Below, piece by piece: positions 38,211-47,700 of a stretch of 64,000 bases of DNA; position 1 is the first letter of the stretch, and each line of letters starts with the position of its first letter. Both the position numbers and the translations under genes were made by a program. Under the pieces are notes generated by a model. That model was not told the DNA's origin and searched no databases. It saw only the letters and a program-made list of their open reading frames with translations. The DNA comes from Atopsyche davidsoni (lineage: Eukaryota > Arthropoda > Insecta > Trichoptera > Hydrobiosidae), in contig JAILWY010000026.1 in the NCBI GenBank assembly GCA_022113835.1, positions 9,575,001-9,639,000 on the forward strand, given 5' to 3'.

Positions 38211-39088
38211 ACGAAACATTCTTCAACGTTTGCTTCGAAAGCTGAAAGATTTATCTGATTCCAGGTATACTGCAATTTTATTTTAGCTCGTGTTTTTTTT
38301 TTCAAGAAGAAATAATACGTTTATGACTTTTATAAAAAGTTCGTTTTATTTAATATATATTCAGAGAATTATTTTATTACAGTTGCATTTTTTGACTCAT
38401 TGGATGTCTTGAAAAAAATACAATAAAAAATTGATTATATAAATACTTAAAATTTATCGATCTGCCCTAAAAATCACATTAGCTTCATTTTATACAAAAT
38501 CCAATATTAAAAGTACGCGTAATATATATATTTCCAAATTGTAAAAAAATTATGTACCGAATTTTAATATGTACAATAAAATCAAACAATATATACTTGA
38601 AAGATTCTGTATACTCTTCTTTTAAGTTCACCATATGCAGCTGTTGAAAAGCCACATAATAAATTCATACGGTGTCTGCATGAATCTTTTTCAGTAAGGA
38701 TGCTGTCTGCACTCGTTTCCTTTTAAGTATCTAACGGTATGACTGTCTGCACTCCGCTGGTCTGAACATAACAACACTTTCAGAGATGCTTCTGTACTCT
38801 CTTTGTTGGTCGTTACTATTATACAATGAGCACATTAAAGGTAATAGCTATTCGAATACTTAAAAACGAAAAATTTAATATGACCATATTGTCACAATGT
38901 TTTAATTTTATAGTTTGCAGAGGTTTATTAAAACATTTACAATTATGACCATACACAGCGTTGAATCTTAAGAATAAATAAAATACAAATAAAACATATT
39001 TATACGAAATAAAATTTTAGATTTATGTGATACATAATTTTGCAATAACTGAGCTACAACCTCAGTGCTATCACTTTTTTTTTTACAG

Positions 39089-39532
39089 TCATTAAGTAAT
39101 TTACTTAGCAGTAAATTTGTGTCACTATCCTTATCAATGCAAACACTTATGCTTCACTCAGCCAATAACAATAAAAGTGTTAATCCAACCAATTATCGCC
39201 GACAGCAGATATCGGCGATGTCCTTACTATTCACAGGACCGGAAATATTTCAGATAACGGCGGAAGCGAGAGGCGCGCTCGGTATAAATAAAAATTGGCA
39301 GAGAACTATCGGTCCCGAGATACATGAAAGAGTAAAGATATTCGAGAAGAAAATCACGTTAAGTGACGCTAATATGATTTCTTTGAACGATGTCTACTCT
39401 AAATACGCTCATTCAAGCAGCACCCGTGGAAACTATTGCCAGTGTGGTGCCGTGTATTGGATGGCAGAGCAAGCCTGCTATTTAACACATATTGAAAATA
39501 ATAGCTCTCACATAACCCCTCTTTCTGAGTGA
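39089..39532 (+). CDS. Unrecognised protein-like open frame in intron 1 (up to about 148 codons)
   Basis: The frame containing ATG 39137 and ATG 39219 runs to a TGA at 39530. From about 39190 onward composition becomes balanced and the peptide is high in complexity (for example FTGPEIFQITAEARGALGI and GNYCQCGAVYWMAEQACYL), ending in a natural-looking stop. A strong acceptor-like tract, tttttttttacag, ends at 39088, so it could be a terminal exon. It is on the same strand as, and 0.9 kb downstream of, the frame at 37938-38210, and the two may be parts of one inserted or nested gene. I recognise no domain. It could be a nested gene, a host orphan, a transposon product or an endogenous virus-derived piece. 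Whether it is expressed is unknown. Confidence 0.35.
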   Translation, partial: SLSNLLSSKFVSLSLSMQTLMLHSANNNKSVNPTNYRRQQISAMSLLFTGPEIFQITAEARGALGINKNWQRTIGPEIHERVKIFEKKITLSDANMISLNDVYSKYAHSSSTRGNYCQCGAVYWMAEQACYLTHIENNSSHITPLSE

Positions 39533-40609
39533 AACAAATACATCTATCAAATCTTGGTTCAAAAAATAAAAACCTATTTTTTTAGTGTTAATTTACAATA
39601 GTATCACAATACGATATATATACGGTATGTTGCTTTCCCTTACATCTTACAAGATGTGGCTTGTTTGTGTAGATAGAAACATGTGTTAAAAACCATTGTT
39701 TGCATGAGTCGAAGAATAAGTTAAATAAATAAGTAAGAACTAAATATCAGTATCAAATATAAATATTAAAGAGGTAGAACGAAACAAAACAAGAGGGTAA
39801 ATTTAAACCCAAAAATCGAGAAATAATTATAAATAGCACCTACAATATTCATGTTATTAGATGCGTGCAGAGTGTGTTTATCCTAGGTGGATAAGGAGAC
39901 AATGACGACGATGAAATGAAAAAATAATATTCAGTGCTGTTTATTGTTCTTAAAAAAGAATTTCTCTCTATTTTAGAAATATCTCGTATACCGTCCACAG
40001 GGCACTATAGCGGCAAGCGCCAGCACTTGTTGCAGCGCGGAGTCACCCAACACCTCTCCTGGCTCAAATCTAATGCTTTTCCAATATTTCCAAGAAGTAA
40101 ATTTATTTGTACTGATAAAAAAGGGAAAAATGTAATTTTAACAATTTTTTTATGTATGAAATAAATCCATAAAAAATTGTGAAATCAATAATAATATAAA
40201 AAATTAAATCATAAATATAAATAAATAATATCATCGTTGGACTTCATTTCAAAAAAAAAAATTTTTTCTTTGATTCGTATGTGTGTGAACTTAAATATTT
40301 ATAACTTATTCATAGAATACATTTATGAATGAAAATGTGGATTTTATGAATTATCAATATCTGATTCATGTTTAAAAAGCAAAATAATAAAATTAAAAAA
40401 ATTATTCGATTTAAAAGTGACATATAAATATACGTCTTGGTTATATGTTAAAAATAATACAATTAGTAAATTAATGTTGATTTATGATGATGCTGTAATA
40501 ATGTATGTAAATGAAATCTTCGGTATCTTTGTGAATATGTATGAACAGCTAAATATAGAAAGTATTCATACTTTGTTGAATAAGATGATATAATATACAT
40601 ATTTCTTAG

Positions 40610-40945
40610 AAAATAGCCACAATTCCTAAACTCCCTGGAGAAAGCCCGGCAGTCAAATAACCCTGAATTTGATATTTATATTGAGTAGCTGCACACACGG
40701 TGGAAACAGAGCCTTTAAGCATTATTTGATATTGAACATCGGCACTAGATGTACGGAAGACCCTCCTCACTTTCCGAATGGTTGTTTGATTGGAGATAAC
40801 CGTCACTATCCATCACAACTGCGCCTTGACCCTCGCGCCGACCTGCCGGGGGAGTGTGACTACATTTACGCCAGCCATCTGTCTTCTGACCCTCATCAGG
40901 TCTGGAGCCTGTGGAAGTGCGCGTCCAGGGGCTGCAGCTGACAGC
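40610..40945. other. Balanced-composition segment in intron 1, possible repeat or conserved element
   Basis: About 330 bases much less AT-rich than their surroundings. Partly overlapping open frames on both strands (90 and 133 codons +, 66 codons -) compete, and none is convincing. It lies about 1.1 kb after the protein-like frame at 39089-39532 and could belong to the same insertion. Confidence 0.3.
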
Positions 40946-43900
40946 CTATCTTGCAAAAAAATGACACTTTCCACCTTTTGCTTTCATAACGGATTTTCCA
41001 CTCGAATATTTTTTTGTTTTCATTTCCGTTCTATTATTCTGATATATTACCGACTTAAAAATTACTCTTTAAGGAGAATGTGTCGTGTAAAGGAGGCAAT
41101 TTATCAAGTTTCGTACATATTTTCTTTTGCTTGGCAACCTTCTTCAATAATGTTTCATGTTTTAATTCACGTTTATGTGAGCATTAATTAAACTGTCGCA
41201 GACATTACATGAACACATTTAATATCTTTGTATGATTGTTATACAACCAAAAAGCCAGTCAATTCCCCCGTAAAAGCCATTAAGGCGTAAGCCCTAAATT
41301 TGTCGTTTGTATATAATCAAAATTCAAGATATTTTGCGATTGTAAATTCAAAAAATATTAACAAGGCTTAAAATATTATTTTAACACGTTCTTATTATAG
41401 CATGGACTACATGCCATTGGTTATTTAAAAAAAATCGTAATGAATAATTGTATTTTTTTAAGCTATTAGCATTAATACGCTATAACTCCTTTGGTACCAA
41501 AGAGAAGATGAGTGTACTTAAATATGGTTTTGTTTCTTCATAAAAAAATTTGAACTAACGAAATTTACAAGTAAGATCAATCAATCTAAAAGTATTAAAT
41601 TCTTAATAAATCAATAAATTAAATCTAAATTAAATGCTTGTTTAATTAATTAAATGAAGTTTTTTGATAGCTCTTTGTTTATTGTAATTTATGCTAGCAT
41701 TCAATATTAGTCTATCAAGTATTGAAATTTTTACTCCTGGTCGACGACAATTTAGAAACTAATTCTTCCCACCCACCCCCCTATTGACTCCAGTAAGCGC
41801 TATAGCATCCCCTGCGACCTATACATTAGTTTCCTCTCTGGGGATAGCTTTTCCGGTTAATAGAAGCTTAGCACAACTTGGCGAAGACAACTAGAAACAG
41901 TGTTGTCAACTTTAACTTTTACTTGAAAGCAGCCAGGACTAGCATAGAGAGAAATTAGGTTTTAAGTCTTTAAGCTTATGATGTTCTTAAGAAAAAAATC
42001 ATTTTACTTTTTATTTAAAACAAAACTGATTATTTCTGTGGAATATGAATCGGCAAGTATGTATTACATAAATAGCTAACTATAGAAATGTTAATACACA
42101 TGTCAAGATTCCTTTCTCGTTGTTCATATGTATTTACTTAAATTCAGACGAAGATGAATTCGTCAGTCGTTCACAGACAGCTCAATTACTCTCCGAATAG
42201 TTTTGTTTTCATGCGGAACGTTTCCAGAAGTAGAAATCAAGTATCTACTGCATTTATTTTCTCCGAATTGCCTTCATTCTCGCTTGACTCATCTTAGCAC
42301 TGCTGTGTTTGTGGCCGATTACACCCTCTGTGGTCAGTAGGGGGAGGGAGAAAATGCCACCCCTCCCTTACTCAGTTACCTCCCTTGGCCGATACAATCT
42401 GCTCAGATAAGCCGGCCTCTCAAACACTTAAGGCGGCATACAACGACGCGACGGAGCTTTACTAAACCTTCAGAGGATATTATTGTACCACAAGATGAAC
42501 ATTTTTTTATTAGATTTTATAATAACAAATTTTTTTTTTATTATTTAAATAAGAGATTTTTGCGTTATTTCTTTCAATCTTTTTAACTTCTGTTTTGCCA
42601 AATTTAAAAATTGTTTAATTTATCATGATTACTTAATTCTTGGTAATTGCTATTTTTAAGTAAACTCTACGTCCATGTTAAATCTGACCTATAATAATAA
42701 TCTAAACGAAAACTCTATAAACTACACTACTTTATAAGAATAATACGCCACAAAAAAAGAGGTATATTGGAAAGTTGTAGGAAGCGATCAGATGTATTTG
42801 GTTTTTTGTTTACAAGGAAATTATGTTTTGAAAGAACTCAAAAATATTTTTATTACTTGTCAGTGTTTTATATATATTTTTTTGTAAACAATGTAGATAA
42901 AATATATATATCTATTTTGATAAGAATCTCCCACACCCTCCCAGCCCCACCACCACCATTGAAGAAGTTATATCTGAAATATTTTTTTTATTATATCTCT
43001 AGGCATAAATGCTAGCAGTCAAGAAACTTCCGCGCTTCACGGTGATAAAGGTGACATTTAACCGCCCCGGATATTCTTGTTTATCAAATTTATTATTAAC
43101 AAAGAATGAGATAATCTGGCTCTTGTTATATATAATTCTAAGCGGAACAAATTATTTATATGCTTTTTTTAGATAAACGCTTAAGAGGTTTGCTTTTAAG
43201 AAGTGGTTCGTTTTATCTTGGGAATTTCGCTTTTCGGAAAAGCTAAGCCGGATCCTAAGACCCGTGCTCGCTTACCTTGTAATCGCAAGCTACTTAAGCC
43301 TGTTGTTTTTTAAAAAAACCACTTTTTTGCTATAGAGTAACTGCCTTAAGTCCGGCTTTTAGATTATCTAATCAATCAACACAATAAACATTTCACTATC
43401 CGCAAAACCGAAAAATGAAACATACTTCCTTTATATTTTTTTCTACTTCAGATGGTTTCAAATTATCGGCTATCTCAGGATTATTTATTGAATAAAGATA
43501 GCAGGGGCAGTTCATTTTAGTAAATTACTATCCTACCTTCTTGTTCTAAGTTCAACCTTTTATTACTAAAGTTCATATCCTTTTAAGTTATCAGGAGTCT
43601 CGTTAGAAACTTCCGATTGGGTAAATTTCTCACATGGATACAGTGATTAAGCCATCCATCAAGTCAGCTATGTCAATCGAATTAATTTGTAAAGATCATT
43701 TTCTTTGTCGAATAGAACTGACACTATGTCTTTTTTTATTATTATTATTTAATTGAAATCTACAATAAACAACATAAATAATTATTCAAGATTCACCTTA
43801 TTTTACCTGAATAATCATAAGAATTGTTTGCATAAATTACAAACATACTTTTCTTATACCGAATACCTTATTTTTATACATGTGCACATTTAAAGTCATC

Positions 43901-44296
43901 TTATACTTGGCTGTTTTTTCTTCCTTGTGCGATTTTCAATTTTAATTTTTTTTAAGCTTTATTATTTTATAAGTCAAGAGACGAGTGTACGTGTTAAATA
44001 ATTTTTTATAAAATTTTATTATAAAATTTTTGCTTAGGTAAATATTTTACATCTATGTTATATACTATCAAAAGTCACGATTAAATTACGATATATTGTA
44101 TAATTCCTTTCTGGTTATAATTTTAACTTTTGAGGCTCTGATTAAATAATTGCTCAAAATTTCAATATCTAAACACGAATGAAAATTCAATAGAGAAGTT
44201 TCCGAACTATTGGGTTCGCTTGTATTATCGTTTAATTAAACTTTCCGTGTATTATAATACATTAAAGTTCATTTCTCATTTCAATGACAAAAGCTT

Positions 44297-44590
44297 TTAC
44301 AGTATTTCAATCTTCTATATGTAATTACTAACAAAACTTTTGTATTTCAAACTCAACTCGGTATAAAGTTGTCACAATTTAATATGGGTTCCTTATGCTG
44401 AGACATTTTGACAGGCCGTCCATTTAAATACATATCATACAGACTGGAGCCATTGTTGTAGAAATTCCGATAACTTTCCTAACGACCTCATATTAAACTT
44501 TATTAAATATTTTTAATTGAATTTAAGTGCAATTGTAATTTTTCCTTAAATATGGTGGTGACGTTCTCACAGCGTGTTAACACTTTGATT
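44297..44590 (+). repeat. Inverted duplication, left arm
   Basis: Reverse complement of 47463-47700. The outer 124 bases (44297-44420 versus 47577-47700) differ at only two positions. The inner part is equally close, but this arm keeps two short stretches (after 44420 and near 44480-44500) that the other arm has lost. It lies in intron 1, about 0.43 kb before exon 2. Confidence 0.93.
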
Positions 44591-44887
44591 CGTGCCATTT
44601 AGCATGCAAACGTAATTTTAATAACATTAAAGCATTTTTTTTTATAATACAAACCCTTATTAAGTTGGTAGCTTAAGCGTATTAAATAAAAATAGTTTCT
44701 CACATAAAGACCAAATATCCTTGTAAGCTTAATATTTAGAAAAGCATTTCATAATGAACCGACCAATACATCTCAATCGACCATCGAATAAATTATTTTA
44801 CAGGCACTTGTCAAATCATTTAGGAATTCAGTACAGTCTTTTACATAGTAAATAAAACGAACACCTGTTATTTTATTTTAAATATAA

Positions 44888-44952
44888 GCATGATTTTTAA
44901 AAGGATATTTTTTAAAAAAAGCATGATTTTTAAATGGATATTTTAAAAAATA
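44888..44952. repeat. 33-bp tandem duplication
   Basis: gcatgatttttaaa-ggatatttt occurs at 44888 and again at 44921 with small differences, directly upstream of the acceptor region of exon 2. Confidence 0.85.
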
Positions 44953-45024
44953 TGAACATCCTTTGTTAACCATTCATGTTTATATATATTTTTTAATATG
45001 TGTGATGTTGTTTTTTCATGGCAG

Positions 45025-45169
45025 TGCTGGGCGGGCATGTGGGCGATGGTGTGGGCTGCTGTGGTGGCTCCGCCCGCCATGGCCGAGGAGTTCCTGATGG
45101 GATACCTCACGGGCTCCCAGCGCCGTCCTGGCGACCTTGAATACACCAGGCCGGGACTCACTATCTCAG
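45025..45169 (+). CDS. Gyc76C: Gyc76C-like receptor guanylate cyclase, coding exon 2 (signal peptide core and mature N-terminus)
   Basis: Residues 10-57 of the model plus the first base of codon 58. The acceptor is a T-rich tract ending ttcatggcag at 45024; the donor is ctcag|gtaatc at 45170 (phase 1). The peptide begins with a hydrophobic run (CWAGMWAMVWAAVVA) ending PPAMA, with Ala at -1 and -3, so signal peptidase should cut after residue 29 and leave EEFLMG as the mature N-terminus. The following GYLTGSQRRPGDLEYTRPG is the family signature I recognise from insect Gyc76C at the start of the ligand-binding domain. The protein is a single-pass membrane receptor that makes cGMP from GTP through a C-terminal cyclase domain not in this window. 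An ATG at 44998 is in frame but sits in what looks like the acceptor tract. The 44.3/47.5-kb inverted repeat flanks this exon and the next. Confidence 0.92.
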
Positions 45170-45276
45170 GTAATCAAATCCATCATCATCATCATCACCA
45201 TCAACAAAAAAAAAACCTGAAACACTCACGAATTTTCGAAGTTATTATTGTAGAACTTCTTACTCAGTATTAACTA

Positions 45277-45342
45277 TATCATTGAGGGATTAAACACGTA
45301 TCACAGCATCGTATCGTGTACCTTCTACCATTGAACCTTTGA
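45277..45342. repeat. 66-bp direct repeat, copy 1
   Basis: tatcattgag, cacag, cgtgtaccttctaccattga and acctttga are shared with 47392-47455 in the same orientation. It lies about 110 bases after the donor of exon 2. Confidence 0.88.
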
Positions 45343-46515
45343 TTCATTGTTAACCATATCGGACAGGAATCAATCTCAAAATACTTAAATGAAAACGTAT
45401 ATGCTCTCACCGCTGATTTATTTATATATTAAAATCTATTTGATTAAAAACATGTGATTTAAAGACATTTTTATGGGAAATGATACTGGTATCATTTTGA
45501 CTCTGGAGTCATATTTTGAAAATCACACGGACAGCTATTATAAAAACATATATATTTTACACGATTTTGAGCACATATCCAGAAAAGGTCACACAAGATA
45601 ATACCGAAGTTCAACAAAAACGATAAGTCTAACAGTCTCAAGAGGATTTTTTTCCTAAAAAAAGAGCAAGCTAAATAAATAAGACATCCTTTTAATTCAA
45701 GAAGCGCGAAATCGAATTGCCCAAAGAGACATTTTTAACTAATTTGTCTCCCTAAAAAGGAAAAACAATTTGAGATCTTATACAATTATTCATTAAATAC
45801 TTTGGTATGGTAAATATTTCTTTTTAATTACAATTAACGTATAGATCTTCACGGCATTCTCATATTTTATTTTGGTTAATTAATGATCTTTTCCTCCCTA
45901 CCAAATTGCCAATAACTTTCAAAAGCTGTAATTATTTTGAAAAGGTTCGTGTTCCAATAATGGCACCACTTGTAAATTATTTGCGTTCGGTATTAGTAGT
46001 TTTTTATATCAATATCGATCTCTTCCATACGAACAGAAAATATTTATTTCCTCTCTGTAGCGCAACTTACTGTGCTTTTCAATCTTATTTTCTTCTGCTG
46101 GCTATGATTTATGGGAAAAGTAAATTCGCTTATTATAAGTTTAAGTATTTATACCCTATTAAAATGAAAGGGAAAATATACATTTAATAAAAGCTTTTAC
46201 TGAACATCGTCATGCTTTTGAGTTTCAAATTTTTATTTTTTTACTCAATATGTTTCTCTTAAAGTTATATGTGCTCGTAAACACTTAAATAACAATATTG
46301 GTACTACCATACGCACGATTGACTCAGTGTAAGTGTAGTTTGTTTGACCATCATTTAAGGCAAAATGAATTTCATATTAACTATACTTTGATATAAAATT
46401 TCTACTTACTTACAGAAATGTTATGCAAATCCAATATTTTTGACAAAGAGTATTTGGTGGGATTCCATTTTAGTACTTTAAATAATAAGTAAAATACTTT
46501 TAAGTAAAGTAAAGA

Positions 46516-46683
46516 TTTTTATTGGTGACCGGTTTCGCCAACCTTTCACGTTAGCATTATCAAACAGAGTCTATAGAAATACTTTGATATTTTTGAATAA
46601 AATACTTGAGTGATTTTCCACATTTTTATTTTTATTAGTGACCGGTTTCGCCAACCTTTCACGTTGGCATTATCAAACAGAGT
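46516..46683. repeat. Two direct copies of a 55-bp block, 113-bp period
   Basis: 46516-46570 and 46629-46683 are identical except at two positions; the core is gtgaccggtttcgccaacc followed by tttcacgtt-gcattatcaaa. Near both edges lie inverted fragments of another motif (agagtatttggtggga near 46446; tccaccaagtactct near 46714), and a related fragment recurs near 49443-49470. The block appears to be part of an interspersed family. Confidence 0.88.
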
Positions 46684-46908
46684 GAGATTTTATTCAAAAA
46701 TATTAAAATAGAATTCCACCAAGTACTCTCTATTTCTTAGAAATACTTTGGTCATTTTATGCCCTAATGAGACACTGTTATGGAAAGAGCTTATAAAGAA
46801 TATTGACCAATACTTTATTGACGCTCGTAAAGTAAAATATTTCTAATATAGATATGGAGTAAGATATAATTAGTTATAAAGATTGATTTATTTCTTCGTT
46901 GTGTCCAG

Positions 46909-47132
46909 GTGCCATTTCGCTGGCGGTGGCGGAGGTGAACACGGGGCCGCTGGGCCACCTGGGCCACTCGCTGACCTTCGCCGTGGCGGAGACGCACGGC
47001 GAGGAGGTGACGTCCATCCGGCAGACGGCCGCTCTGTGGGCGCGCAACGTCTCTGCCTACATCGGGCCCCAGGAGACGTGCGTGCACGAGGGACGCATGG
47101 CTGCTGCCTTCAACCTGCCCATGATCAGCTAC
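46909..47132 (+). CDS. Gyc76C: Gyc76C-like receptor guanylate cyclase, coding exon 3 (ANF_receptor domain, N-terminal lobe)
   Basis: Residues 58-132. The acceptor is cgttgtgtccag at 46908 and the donor is AGCTAC|gtgagt at 47133; the exon completes split codon 58 and ends in phase 0. The peptide starts GAISLAVAEVNTGPL and includes GEEVTSIRQTA, YIGPQETCVHEGRMAAAFN and LPMISY, which match the start of the type I periplasmic-binding-like (ANF_receptor) ligand domain of Gyc76C. The Cys of ETCVHEGRM falls where natriuretic-peptide-type receptors have a disulphide Cys. One N-glycosylation sequon (NVS) is present. Codon choice is extreme: 68 of 74 whole codons end in G or C, against a very AT-rich intronic background. 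This is one of the best supported exons in the window. A 90-residue antisense frame over it is a shadow of this GC-rich coding. Confidence 0.96.
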
Positions 47133-47245
47133 GTGAGTGCCCTTGAATTATCCTCATCAACCACCACGAAGACTTGCTACCATTCAGTAAACCGCCTACA
47201 AGCATTTATTATTATTTCACCTACTGTTTTATTTTTCAATTCAAC

Positions 47246-47339
47246 GGTTAGGTTAGGTTAGGTTAGGTTGTGGGCCAAGCTGCGGGGGAAAAAAAAAAAA
47301 AAAAAAAAAGGTTAGGTTAGGTTAGGTTAGGTTAGGTTA
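47246..47339 (+). repeat. Interstitial (GGTTA)n tracts separated by a short poly(A)-tailed insert
   Basis: GGTTA units run 47246-47269 and again 47310-47339 (six perfect units). Between them are 19 unrelated bases (tgtgggccaagctgcgggg-type sequence) and 21 A residues. This is the insect telomere unit inside intron 3, about 110 bases after the donor of exon 3. The insert ends in poly(A) directly at a GGTTA boundary. Confidence 0.92.
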
Positions 47340-47391
47340 AAAAAAAGGATACATTTTTTTAAAATTGATTACAATAAAAATTATGATACTG

Positions 47392-47455
47392 TATCATTGA
47401 GAGATTATACGTGTCACAGCATTGTAGCGTGTACCTTCTACCATTGAACCTTTGA
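47392..47455. repeat. 66-bp direct repeat, copy 2
   Basis: Second copy of 45277-45342, with a few substitutions and a two-base length difference. It lies between the TTAGG tracts and the right arm of the inverted duplication. Confidence 0.88.
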
Positions 47456-47462
47456 AATTATC

Positions 47463-47700
47463 AATCAAGGTGTTAACACACTGTGAGAACGTCACCACCA
47501 TATTTAAGGAAAAATTACAATTGCACTTAAATTCAAATAAAAATATTTAATAAAGTTATCGGATTTTCTACAACACGACGGCCTGTCAAAATGTCTCAGC
47601 ATAAGGAACCCATATTAAATTGTGACAACTTTATACCGAGTTGAGTTTGAAATACAAAAGTTTTGTTAGTAATTAAATATAGAAGATTGAAACACTGTAA
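47463..47700 (-). repeat. Inverted duplication, right arm
   Basis: Partner of 44297-44590, in intron 3 about 0.33 kb after exon 3. Shorter by about 55 bases owing to two internal deletions. The two arms bracket exons 2 and 3 of the receptor gene and could pair in the pre-mRNA. Confidence 0.93.

Larger units (their letters stand above)
32200..45024 (+). other. Gyc76C: Intron 1 of the Gyc76C-like gene (about 12.8 kb)
   Basis: Phase-0 intron bounded by CAG|gtaagc and ttttttcatggcag. Mostly AT-rich with long A/T runs. Within it are a long (AT)n tract (33.6 kb), two protein-like open frames (37.9-38.2 and 39.1-39.5 kb), a mixed-composition segment (40.6-40.95 kb), GC-richer segments near 41.74-41.92 and 42.3-42.46 kb, the left arm of an inverted duplication (44.30-44.59 kb) and a 33-bp tandem duplication just before the acceptor. 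I see no other receptor exon. Confidence 0.75.
45170..46908 (+). other. Gyc76C: Intron 2 of the Gyc76C-like gene (about 1.7 kb)
   Basis: Phase-1 intron between two well-supported exons. It starts gtaatc, followed closely by a short (CAT)n run near 45181-45200. It contains the first copy of a 66-bp direct repeat (45277-45342) and a duplicated 55-bp block (46516-46683). Otherwise it is AT-rich with no coding signal. Confidence 0.9.

Noticed and set aside
42325..42350. CTCF-like site (tctgtggtcagtaggggga)
   Set aside because: Matches only part of the consensus; one partial match is not meaningful in 64 kb.
44998..45024. ATG at 44998 in frame with exon 2 as the protein start
   Set aside because: These bases form a T-rich tract ending in a cag acceptor, and an upstream exon with a phase-matched donor completes a better signal peptide. 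It remains an alternative if the upstream exon is not expressed.
45170..45273. Open frame continuing past exon 2 through a His-rich stretch
   Set aside because: The donor at 45170 is followed by (CAT)n; the reading is intronic and the next receptor residues are found at 46909.
46815..47087. 90-residue antisense open frame over exon 3
   Set aside because: A shadow of the GC-rich coding exon on the opposite strand.
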